From Gemmatimonadota bacterium (GTDB taxonomy: Bacteria; Gemmatimonadota; Gemmatimonadetes; Gemmatimonadales; Gemmatimonadaceae): DNA of 64,000 nt. The DNA is taken from NCBI GenBank assembly GCA_020161135.1, contig JAIUOB010000002.1, positions 620,001 through 684,000 of the forward strand, read 5' to 3'. Numbering within the stretch: position 1 is the stretch's first letter; the number at the start of each line of letters is the position of its first letter. The position numbers and the translations under genes were made by a program. Under the pieces are notes generated by a model that did not search any database, had not been told where the DNA came from, and saw only the letters and a list, made by a program, of their open reading frames with translations. Below are positions 8,368-15,600 of the stretch, in pieces.

Positions 8368-10200
8368 ATGACGCGCCACGCCGGGACGCGACAGGTTCCG
8401 CTGACGCGCGTGCTCGTGGCCGTCATTGCCGGCGCGATGCTCGTCGGCTTCGTGCCCGCCGGCATGGCGCTCGACCGCGAGCTCGCGCGCGGGCTGGTCG
8501 ATCGCGCGCGGGATGACCTGCAGCGGGCGCCGCGCATCCTGGCCGATCGCAACACCGCCATCGCCGACGCGATGATGATGCACGCCAAGGAGCTCGCGCA
8601 TCAGCGTGGACTGATCGACGCGGTGGCGCTGCGCGACGCGGCGGCTGTGGCCGGCGTGCTGGAGCAAGTGCGCGGCTCGCTGGGGGCCAGCCAACCGCTG
8701 GTGTCCGCGGCGGCGTCCGGCATCGCCATCGGGCCGCCGCCCGGCGACTCGCTGCTCGCGGAAACCCGCGCGGGTCGGATGCCGGTGACGACGACGATGG
8801 ACGGCGCGACGATCCGCACCCTGGCGCTGGCGCCCATCGAGCACGAGGGCGGTTGGCTTGGTGCGGCGGGGGTGAGCCGCGCCCTCGATGCCACCGAGGC
8901 AGCCGGTCTCGAGGGACTCACCCGCGCCGAGGTGATCGTGGTGTCGCGCGACGGACGCGTGACGGCGTCCACGATGGACACCGTCACGGCCGACGCACTG
9001 GCGCGGGGCGTGCGCGACCGAATCGACGACGGGATGGAGGTGACCATCGATGGTGAGGCCTTCCTGGCGGTGCGCGCGCCGCTGGGCGACGCGGGCTTCG
9101 TCGTGTTCACCCGCCGCGTTCGCGACGAGCTGGCGGTGCTGCCATCGCTGCGACGCACGGCGGCGCTTGCTGCGGTGGCCGCCGCCCTGATCGTGCTGCT
9201 GCTCGGCACCCTGCTGATGCGTCGCGTCACGAGGCCGGTGCAGCAGCTGGCTGCTGCCGCGACGGCCATGCGGGATGGTGCCTTCGACACGCCCCTGCCG
9301 CTGTCGCGTATCGCCGAAGTCGCACAGGTGGCCCAGCAGTTCTCCGAGATGCGCACGGCGCTGCGTCGCCAGCTCGAGGAGCTGCAGCAGGTGAATGACG
9401 CGCTGCAGGACCGCACGCAGCGCCTGAGCGCGCTGCAGTCGGACCTGATGCAGCGGGAGCGGCTGGCTGTTGCGGGACGTCTCGTAGGCCAGCTCGCCCA
9501 CGAGATCCGCAACCCCATCGCGGCGCTGCGCAACACGCTGGAGGTGGTCCGTCGGCGGGTGACGCACGACCCCGAGGCGCACGAGTTCACCGAGCTGGCG
9601 ATCGATGAGCTGTTGCGCATGCACGAGCTGACCGAGCAGATGCTGGATGTGAGCCGTCCCCGTCGAGGCGGTCCGTCGCACGCGCCAGTCGTACCGGTGG
9701 CACGCGACGTCGCGCGGCTGCTCACGGCCGGCGTACCGCACGACGAGCTGGCGATCCAGGTGCGGGGCGCCGAGGAGATCCGGGCCCGCATCGCGCCGGA
9801 CGCGCTGAAGCAGGTGCTGCTCAACCTGCTGCAGAATGCCCGCGAGGCGGTCCGTGGCATGGACGCGTCGCGTGGTGCGGTGATCCTGGTGTCGGTGGCC
9901 CAGCAGGGCGCCCTCGTGACGATCGATGTGTCGGACAACGGTCCCGGCATTCCCGAGGCGTTGCACGCGCGCATCTTCGATCCGTTCTTCACCACCAAGG
10001 CCGACCTGCATGGTGTCGGCCTCGGACTGTTCGTGGCCGAGGGGCTGGTCCGGTCGGCAGGCGGCGGGCTCACGCTGCAGCCGTCGAGTACAGGCGGCGC
10101 GCACTTCCGCGCTGCGGTGCCGGCGGTGGACGCGCGGTCCGCCGATGCCGACGCGGATGCGGATGCGGCGCACGCGCGCCCACAGGCGGTACGCGCGTGA
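8368..10200 (+). CDS. sensor histidine kinase
   Basis: The 610-residue membrane kinase has helix 1 at about 13-35, a periplasmic sensing domain of about 230 residues (dCACHE-like by position, not confirmed), helix 2 at about 264-285, a HAMP linker, a short coiled coil (about 325-360), a HisKA domain with phospho-acceptor His378 in QLAHEIRNPIAALRN, and an HATPase domain with the N-box Asn490 region (NLLQNAREAV), DNGPGIPE and GVGLGLFVAEGL. It is of the NtrB/AtoS-like class. The C-terminus ends in an Asp-Ala repeat (DADADADADAA) of no obvious function. Its stop overlaps the start of the regulator (GTGA at 10197-10200), so the two are a coupled two-component system. Confidence 0.93.
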   Translation: MTRHAGTRQVPLTRVLVAVIAGAMLVGFVPAGMALDRELARGLVDRARDDLQRAPRILADRNTAIADAMMMHAKELAHQRGLIDAVALRDAAAVAGVLEQVRGSLGASQPLVSAAASGIAIGPPPGDSLLAETRAGRMPVTTTMDGATIRTLALAPIEHEGGWLGAAGVSRALDATEAAGLEGLTRAEVIVVSRDGRVTASTMDTVTADALARGVRDRIDDGMEVTIDGEAFLAVRAPLGDAGFVVFTRRVRDELAVLPSLRRTAALAAVAAALIVLLLGTLLMRRVTRPVQQLAAAATAMRDGAFDTPLPLSRIAEVAQVAQQFSEMRTALRRQLEELQQVNDALQDRTQRLSALQSDLMQRERLAVAGRLVGQLAHEIRNPIAALRNTLEVVRRRVTHDPEAHEFTELAIDELLRMHELTEQMLDVSRPRRGGPSHAPVVPVARDVARLLTAGVPHDELAIQVRGAEEIRARIAPDALKQVLLNLLQNAREAVRGMDASRGAVILVSVAQQGALVTIDVSDNGPGIPEALHARIFDPFFTTKADLHGVGLGLFVAEGLVRSAGGGLTLQPSSTGGAHFRAAVPAVDARSADADADADAAHARPQAVRA

Positions 10201-11534
10201 GCACGCGACGCCTGCTGGTGGTCGACGATGATGCGGTGTTTCGCCGGTCGACCGCCGCGCTGCTGCGCGACGAGGGCTACGTCGTGGACGAGGCGCCCGA
10301 CGGGCATGTCGCTGCCCAGCAACTGAAGGAGCAGCGCTACGATCTCTTGCTGCTCGACCTCAAGATGCCGGGTCTCGACGGCATGCAGCTGGTGGAGGCG
10401 TTGCGGGTGCGCGGCCTGCGCCTGCCGATTCTCATGATCAGCGGCGTCGGCACGGTCGATCTCGCGGTGCGCTCGCTGCACCGTGGCGCCGACGACTTCC
10501 TCACCAAGCCGGTCGAGCCCTCGGTGCTGATTGCGCGCACGGCGGAGCTGCTCGACCGCCGCCCCACGGGCACCGATCCGCAGGTCGTCGCGTCCATCGT
10601 GGGCCGCTCGGACGCGATCCGGGCGGTGCTGGCCGATGTGGCGCGGGTGGCCCCGACGGAAACCACGGTGCTGGTGGCTGGGGAGACGGGTGTCGGCAAG
10701 GAGCTGGTGGCGCGCGCACTGCACGACCTGTCGCCACGCCGCAGCGGCACGTTCCAGGCCGTCAACTGCGCGGCGCTGAGCGAAAGCCTGCTGGAGAGCG
10801 AACTGTTCGGCCACACGCGCGGTGCCTTCACCGGCGCGACGCGCGACCGCGTCGGCGTCATCGAGGCGGCGCACGGCGGCACCATCTTCCTCGATGAAGT
10901 GGGCGAGATGAGCACGGCGCTGCAGCAGCGCCTGCTGCGGGTGTTGCAGGAACGCGAGGTCACGCCGGTGGGAAGCGTGCGGAGCAAGCCGGTGGATGTG
11001 CGCGTGGTCTCGGCCTCCAACCGCGACCTGCGCCTGCTGATGCTGCGTGGGCAGTTCCGCGAGGACCTGTACTATCGCCTGTCGGTGTTCCGGATCGATG
11101 TCCCGCCGTTGCGCGACCGTCGTGACGACATCCCCATGCTGGTGGAGCACGCGCTGCTGCGGCTGCGCCAGCGGGTGCCGCACTGGGCGGAGCTGAGTTG
11201 CTCGCCCTACGCGATGCGCGCATTGCGGGCCTTCGGATGGCCGGGCAATGTGCGGCACCTCATGGGGGCGGTGGAGAGCGCGGCGGTGCAGGCGGGTGGA
11301 CGTCGCATCGAGGTGCAGCACCTGCCGGCTGAGGTGCGCGAGAGCCTGGAGGGATTCGCACACCCGCGGTATCGCGCCGGTGACACGGGTGACGCCGAAC
11401 GGGCCCGCATCGAGTGGGCGCTGAGCACCACCGAGGGGTCCTTCACCCGCGCGGCCGACCTGCTCGGCATGGGGCGCACGACCCTCTGGCGCAAGTTCAA
11501 GCAGTATGGCCTGACGGTGCGCGAGCCGGCGTAG
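10197..11534 (+). CDS. NtrC-family sigma-54-dependent response regulator
   Basis: The 445-residue protein has a receiver domain (VVDDD near the N-terminus, phospho-acceptor Asp54 in LLLLDLKMPG, Lys in DFLTKP), an AAA+ domain with Walker A GETGVGKE, the sigma-54-contacting GAFTGA loop at about 209-214, Walker B GTIFLDEVGEM and the arginine-finger region REDLYYRLSVF, and a Fis-type helix-turn-helix at the C-terminus (TRAADLLGMGRTTLWRKFKQ). The intact GAFTGA means it should activate sigma-54 promoters. It starts with GTG inside the kinase stop. A matching sigma-54-type promoter with an upstream palindrome lies just beyond it, on the convergent lipoprotein gene. Confidence 0.95.
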   Translation: MSTRRLLVVDDDAVFRRSTAALLRDEGYVVDEAPDGHVAAQQLKEQRYDLLLLDLKMPGLDGMQLVEALRVRGLRLPILMISGVGTVDLAVRSLHRGADDFLTKPVEPSVLIARTAELLDRRPTGTDPQVVASIVGRSDAIRAVLADVARVAPTETTVLVAGETGVGKELVARALHDLSPRRSGTFQAVNCAALSESLLESELFGHTRGAFTGATRDRVGVIEAAHGGTIFLDEVGEMSTALQQRLLRVLQEREVTPVGSVRSKPVDVRVVSASNRDLRLLMLRGQFREDLYYRLSVFRIDVPPLRDRRDDIPMLVEHALLRLRQRVPHWAELSCSPYAMRALRAFGWPGNVRHLMGAVESAAVQAGGRRIEVQHLPAEVRESLEGFAHPRYRAGDTGDAERARIEWALSTTEGSFTRAADLLGMGRTTLWRKFKQYGLTVREPA

Positions 11535-11579
11535 CACCGGCGCGCGCACGGCGCCTGACGGGTTGGCGACGGCCGTGAC

Positions 11580-12518
11580 TCAGCGAATCGTGGCGGTGCC
11601 GGTGGGCAGGCTGCCCAGATTCTGGGCCATCGCGTGAGTGACGTGCTGCGCGGCGTCTGCGGTGATCATGGCCAACAGCGGCTTGGGCGCGAACGGCGCG
11701 GGCGAATCATCAGGCTGCGGCTCGATGCTGATGACGGCCATGCCACCACGCAGCGAGGTCGGGAAGGTGAGGCCGGCGGGTGCGTTGGTGATGAAGTCCT
11801 CGCCCGGGAACGGCGGGCCGCCTCCCGGTCCGCTGAAGGGCGCCGCGAGATCGGCGAGCGACACGCTGGTGAACCGTCCGGTGGTGACCGGGCGACCGTT
11901 GATGACCGCCCAGCCCTCGTAGATCCACCCGGTCGGCAACGTGGGCAGCGTGAGACCTGACTGCGGCGCGCCGTTCACGAGCCGCATGAACCAGATGCCG
12001 CTCAGTTCATCGGTGGTGGCGGCGCTGGTGGGCGTGGCCAGCACATAGTTGCCGGCCACGCTGGCAAAGCTGTTGCCGATCGCGCCGCTGAAGGCGACGG
12101 ACATCGCGGCCGACCCACCGGTGACGCTGCCACCCATCAGCTTGGAGTCGGCGGGCAGCGCATCGGTATCGCCGTTGGGCTCCACAGTGAGGACGACGGC
12201 GCTGCTGCCGCGCACGTCGCGTCCGACGACGAACGCGCCGTTGGGAATCGGGGTGCCGCTGAGCGCAACGAGGCCCCCGCTCGCGGTGAGGTTGAACTTG
12301 CCGGTCGAGACGGGCTGTCCGTTGAGGATGACCCAGCCCTCGTAGTGGAAGCCGTTCGCGAGTGGCTCGAGCCCGGCGAAGGAGAAGGCGATGGTGCGCC
12401 CGACGGTCGGTGGTGTGGTGTCGTCGTCGCGGCACGCCGTCAGGCCGGTGGCGAGCAGCGCGATGGCGAGCGTCGTGAGACGGGGCGCGGGGACGTGGTA
12501 CCGTGCTGATGTGAACAA
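11580..12518 (-). CDS. lipoprotein with two internal repeats, putative target of the adjacent two-component system
   Basis: This is a 312-residue predicted lipoprotein (lipobox LTAC, Cys about 27). The mature part has two repeats of about 130 residues, each opening with an F/W-x-YEGW-x-x-x-NG-x-PV-x-TG-K/R-F block (HYEGWVILNGQPVSTGKF and WIYEGWAVINGRPVTTGRF) and ending in a V-L/I-S/T-IEP-type strand. The repeat resembles the beta-sandwich at the C-terminus of RskA-like anti-sigma proteins, but no helix or zinc finger is present, so a regulatory role is not implied. The TTG at 12518 was chosen because GGAGG (complement of 12524-12528) sits 5 bases upstream and the signal peptide follows; longer in-frame starts lack both. 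A near-consensus sigma-54 promoter lies 64-78 bases upstream. Confidence 0.75.
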   Translation of the reverse strand: MFTSARYHVPAPRLTTLAIALLATGLTACRDDDTTPPTVGRTIAFSFAGLEPLANGFHYEGWVILNGQPVSTGKFNLTASGGLVALSGTPIPNGAFVVGRDVRGSSAVVLTVEPNGDTDALPADSKLMGGSVTGGSAAMSVAFSGAIGNSFASVAGNYVLATPTSAATTDELSGIWFMRLVNGAPQSGLTLPTLPTGWIYEGWAVINGRPVTTGRFTSVSLADLAAPFSGPGGGPPFPGEDFITNAPAGLTFPTSLRGGMAVISIEPQPDDSPAPFAPKPLLAMITADAAQHVTHAMAQNLGSLPTGTATIR

Positions 12519-12581
12519 GCGTGCCTCCAGGAGCCGGTGTGCATGGTCGTGCGCGATTCGCCGACCACACTCGGTGTCTGG

Positions 12582-12596
12582 GCAAGGCGGGGGCCA
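12582..12596 (-). promoter_or_regulatory. sigma-54 (-24/-12) promoter of the repeat lipoprotein
   Basis: On the minus strand the sequence reads TGGCCCCCGCCTTGC, matching the sigma-54 consensus TGGCAC-N5-TTGC with exact spacing and one mismatch (A to C) outside the invariant GG and GC. The predicted start of transcription is near 12571, giving a leader of about 53 bases to the TTG at 12518. Confidence 0.72.
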
Positions 12597-12694
12597 CGAG
12601 CCGAACGCCACGCGCGGCGCCGGGCAGGTTGTTGCGTAGCAGCAACTTGCGCGCGCGAGAGGAGCGCTGGCCGCGCGACACTGGGGCGCGTACG

Positions 12695-12740
12695 ACGTTT
12701 CATGAAACGTTCGCTGCAGCACGGAGACGGTCGATGAAAC
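12695..12740. promoter_or_regulatory. enhancer-binding palindrome plus second half-site
   Basis: ACGTTTCATGAAACGT (12695-12710) is a perfect 16-bp palindrome centred about 131 bases upstream of the predicted sigma-54 start site, the usual position for NtrC-type activators. A second copy of the half-site (GATGAAAC, 12733-12740) is centred 32 bases further upstream, three helical turns away, consistent with tandem dimer binding on one DNA face. Confidence 0.68.
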
Positions 12741-12908
12741 GGTACGGAATGGCAGGGAGCGGTGCGGAGGTGGTTGGCAGCTGATGACGCCGGCAGGGTT
12801 GTCCGACTGGCGCGCGGCAGCCGGGCGACCGCACCTTTGCCGCGCGTGATCACGCGGCGCGTCCTTCGCCGCATCCCCGATGTCCCTCAGGACCGAGTCC
12901 GTCTGTCG

Positions 12909-14624
12909 ATGCCAGGCTCCGCCCGCCGTGCGCGCATCGCCGCGCTACTCCTTCTCCCCGCCGCCGCACACGCCCAGCGCGCCACACCCCCCGCCGCGCC
13001 CTTCACCGTCGTCGAAGCCGGCATCCCCGAACTGCAGGCGGCGCTCGCCGCGAAGCGGGTCACGTCGCGGCAGCTCGTCGAGCAGTACCTCGTGCGCATC
13101 GCGACGTACGACCAGCCACTGCGCGCGACGATCACGGTGAACCCGCGCGCGCTGGCCGAGGCGGATGCGCTGGACCGGGAGCGTGCGGCGGGCCGGGTGC
13201 GCGGGCCGCTGCACGGCATCCCGGTGGCGCTCAAGGACAACATCCTCACGAAGGACCTGCGCACGACAGGTGGCGCGCTCGCGTTCGCGTCGCTGGTGCC
13301 GCCGTACGACGCGACGCTCACGGCCAACCTGCGCGCCGCCGGCGCCATCATTCTGGCCAAGGCGCAGCTCACCGAGCTCGCCAACTGGGTCGCGAGCGGA
13401 ATGCCGGGCAACTACAACGCGGTGAACGGCCAGGGGATGAACCCGTGGGACCCGCGCCCCGATCCGCGCCCGGGGTTCGACGATGGGCGCGCGGTGCTCA
13501 CCACCGGCGGCTCGTCGAGCGGCATCGGCACCAACGTGTCGTTCTGGGCCGGCAACGTGGGCACGGAGACGTCGGGATCGATCCTGTCGCCGTCGCACGC
13601 GAACATGCTGGTGGGCATCAAGCCCACGGTGGGGCGCATCAGCCGCCATGGCGTCATCCCCATCACGGCCGATCAGGACACGCCGGGGCCGATGACGCGC
13701 ACGGTGACCGATGCGGCGATCCTGCTGGGCGCGATGGAGGGCGCCACGCCGGATGCGAACGACCCGGCCACGCGCACGTGCACGCCGCCGCCCAACCGCG
13801 ACTACACGAGGTTCCTCGATGCGAACGCCCTCAAGGGCGCGCGCATCGGCGTGCCGCGCGCGTTCTTCTACGACAGCGTGGTGTCGGGCAGCAGCACGCG
13901 CCCGCGTGGTGGCCTCACGCCGGCGCAGCGCACGGCCATGAACGAGGTGCTGGCGGTGCTGCGCGCGCAGGGCGCGACGATTGTGGATCCAGTGGACATT
14001 CCGAGCATCGTGGCGCCCAGGGCCGACGACAACCTGCTGGACTGGAACCCGTGCAGCGGCCTCGAGGGCGCGCGCGGCATGGACGCCGGGTGCTCGATTG
14101 CCTTCAAGTACGGCATGAAGCGTGACTTCAACGCCTTCCTGGCCACGCTCGGCAGCAGCGCCCCGGTCGCGTCGCTCACCGCGCTGCGGCAGTGGAACAT
14201 CGCGCACCAGCGCGCGGGGGCCATCAAGTACGGACAGGCGCAGCTCGACATCTCCGACGAGATGGACCTCGCGCTCGACCGGGCGCGCTACGAGGCCGAC
14301 CGCCGCAAGGACATCCGCCTGTCGGCCACCCAGGGAATCGACGCGGTGATGCGGCAGCACACGCTCGATGCGCTGCTGTTTCCCGGCGTGAGCAGCGCCA
14401 ACATCGGCGCGCGGCCCGGCTATCCGAGCATCACGGTGCCGTTCACGCGACTGCCGGTCACGTCGCCAGCCGGGGCCCCGTATCCCACAGGGTTCGACCC
14501 CAAGTCCGCGCCGTACGGCATCACGTTCACGGCGAGCGCGTGCGCCGAGCCGAAACTGGTGGCGCTGGCGTTCGCGTTCGAACAGGCGACGAAGCGGCGG
14601 CAGGCTCCGCCGGGGTTTCCGTGA
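12909..14624 (+). CDS. secreted amidase (amidase signature family)
   Basis: The 571-residue enzyme has a signal peptide (MPGSARRARIAALLLLPAAA, cleavage near HAQ) and the full amidase-signature core. Lys109 lies in IPVALKDN, the glycine/serine motif TGGSSSGIG covers residues 199-206, and the nucleophile Ser224 sits in ETSGSILSP, completing the Ser-cisSer-Lys triad. Family members hydrolyse linear or cyclic amides; substrate specificity cannot be inferred. The ATG at 12909 was chosen for the signal peptide; the frame is open upstream but into regulatory DNA. Export is unusual for the family as a whole but common in secretion-rich lineages. A repeat cluster follows the stop. Confidence 0.9.
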   Translation: MPGSARRARIAALLLLPAAAHAQRATPPAAPFTVVEAGIPELQAALAAKRVTSRQLVEQYLVRIATYDQPLRATITVNPRALAEADALDRERAAGRVRGPLHGIPVALKDNILTKDLRTTGGALAFASLVPPYDATLTANLRAAGAIILAKAQLTELANWVASGMPGNYNAVNGQGMNPWDPRPDPRPGFDDGRAVLTTGGSSSGIGTNVSFWAGNVGTETSGSILSPSHANMLVGIKPTVGRISRHGVIPITADQDTPGPMTRTVTDAAILLGAMEGATPDANDPATRTCTPPPNRDYTRFLDANALKGARIGVPRAFFYDSVVSGSSTRPRGGLTPAQRTAMNEVLAVLRAQGATIVDPVDIPSIVAPRADDNLLDWNPCSGLEGARGMDAGCSIAFKYGMKRDFNAFLATLGSSAPVASLTALRQWNIAHQRAGAIKYGQAQLDISDEMDLALDRARYEADRRKDIRLSATQGIDAVMRQHTLDALLFPGVSSANIGARPGYPSITVPFTRLPVTSPAGAPYPTGFDPKSAPYGITFTASACAEPKLVALAFAFEQATKRRQAPPGFP

Positions 14625-14645
14625 TGGCGCGGAACCGCGCGGTCG

Positions 14646-14698
14646 TTGGGGTCAGCGTTCAACTCTGACCCCAACTCTGACCCCAACTCTGACCCCAA
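14646..14698. repeat. intergenic repeat cluster, copy A (TTGGGGTCAGAG family)
   Basis: A hairpin pairs 14646-14659 with 14661-14674 (13 of 14), followed by two further tandem 12-base units on the right (CTCTGACCCCAA). It lies between the convergent amidase and methyltransferase-like genes. The same unit recurs at 57.8, 58.9, 60.5 and 61.9 kb. Confidence 0.85.
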
Positions 14699-14723
14699 TG
14701 CTGAGCGCACTACCGGGCGGGCG

Positions 14724-15506
14724 TCAGCCGCAGCGTCCCGCACGCAGGCGCTCGGCGATGTCCTGCGGCGCCGGCGCCGTGGGCGGCGCGCGAAAGACCG
14801 CGAGATACTCGCCCGGCTCCATGTCGATGCGACTCACCGGCTCGTACCCGACGGCACGCAGCTCGCAGTTGAGGAGCGCAATGGGCGTACCGTGCGCATC
14901 CGTGGGCGCGTCGCGATCGAGGATCGCGAGCCGACCGCCGGGGCGCATGGAGGTGGCGAGCCGCGCGAGCAGCGCGAACGGCTGCGCAATCTCGTGGTAC
15001 ATGTGGATCATGAGCGCGACGTCCACCGCGCTGGCGGGAAGCCGCGCGTCATCCTCGGTGCCCAGCACGATGCGCACAGTGCGCCACCCTGCCCTGCGAG
15101 CGCGATCGCGCAGCAGGTCGAGATAGTCATCGCGCACGTCCTGTCCGTAGATGACGCCGCTGTCGCCGAGCAACGGTACCAGCCGCGCGACGTAGTAGCC
15201 GTCGCCAGCGCCGATGTCGGCGACGGCCATGCCCGGCGCGAGTGCGAGATGTGCGAAGACGCGCGCGGCTTCGCCCTGCCGGTCGCGCACACGCTCGTCG
15301 GTCCAGCGTGGCGCGACGATGTCACTCACGGGGCGGCGCGGTGCCGGATAGCCGGCGGTGGTGTCGGCGGTGGTGTCGGCGGTGCGTGTGGCGCGCGGCG
15401 GCGAGGCGGCAGTCCCGCAGGCGGCAGCGCCTCCGGCGAGGGCGGCGAACGCCAGCGCTGCGGCGAGGCGGCGACGAACGGCTGGGGGACACGGTGGACC
15501 GGGCAT
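14724..15506 (-). CDS. exported class I SAM methyltransferase-like protein
   Basis: The 260-residue protein starts with an export signal (residues 1-30, ending AGGAAAC at Cys30, a weak lipobox), a Thr-rich linker and then a Rossmann methyltransferase fold. Motif I is VADIGAGDGYY, the acidic loop after beta-2 is GQDVRDD, and motif IV/post-IV is VDVALMIHMYHEI, followed by MRPGGRLAILD. The motifs look intact, yet S-adenosylmethionine is not normally available in the periplasm. Either the signal is a cytoplasmic membrane anchor, or the fold has been re-used. A cytoplasmic start downstream of the signal is not obvious: the next good start is inside the fold. It is a single gene, divergent from the metalloprotease. 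Confidence 0.78.
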   Translation of the reverse strand: MPGPPCPPAVRRRLAAALAFAALAGGAAACGTAASPPRATRTADTTADTTAGYPAPRRPVSDIVAPRWTDERVRDRQGEAARVFAHLALAPGMAVADIGAGDGYYVARLVPLLGDSGVIYGQDVRDDYLDLLRDRARRAGWRTVRIVLGTEDDARLPASAVDVALMIHMYHEIAQPFALLARLATSMRPGGRLAILDRDAPTDAHGTPIALLNCELRAVGYEPVSRIDMEPGEYLAVFRAPPTAPAPQDIAERLRAGRCG

Positions 15507-15600
15507 GTCGATGTAACGCGATGCGTGGGGGTGAACGTGCCCGCCAGCGAAGGCCCGGTGCGCTCCGTAGCTTGATCCGACCTCTCACCGAGCACCGTCC

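Larger units (their letters stand above)
12519..12908. other. 390-base divergent regulatory region
   Basis: This gene-free stretch separates the lipoprotein (minus) from the amidase (plus). It holds the sigma-54-type promoter at 12582-12596, the activator palindrome at 12695-12710 and a further half-site at 12733-12740. A TAGCAGCAAC-rich inverted segment lies near 12627-12645. I see no credible small gene in it. Confidence 0.6.

Noticed and set aside
8601-11549. 982-residue antisense frame opposite the two-component system
   Set aside because: No recognisable domain, extreme Arg/Ser/Ala composition; the plus-strand kinase and regulator are unambiguous.
14646-14698. Simple intrinsic terminator explanation for the GGGGTCAGA repeats
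   Set aside because: No T-tract follows, units are tandem, and one copy (60450) lies between divergent genes, so termination alone does not explain the family; it may still be a secondary effect.
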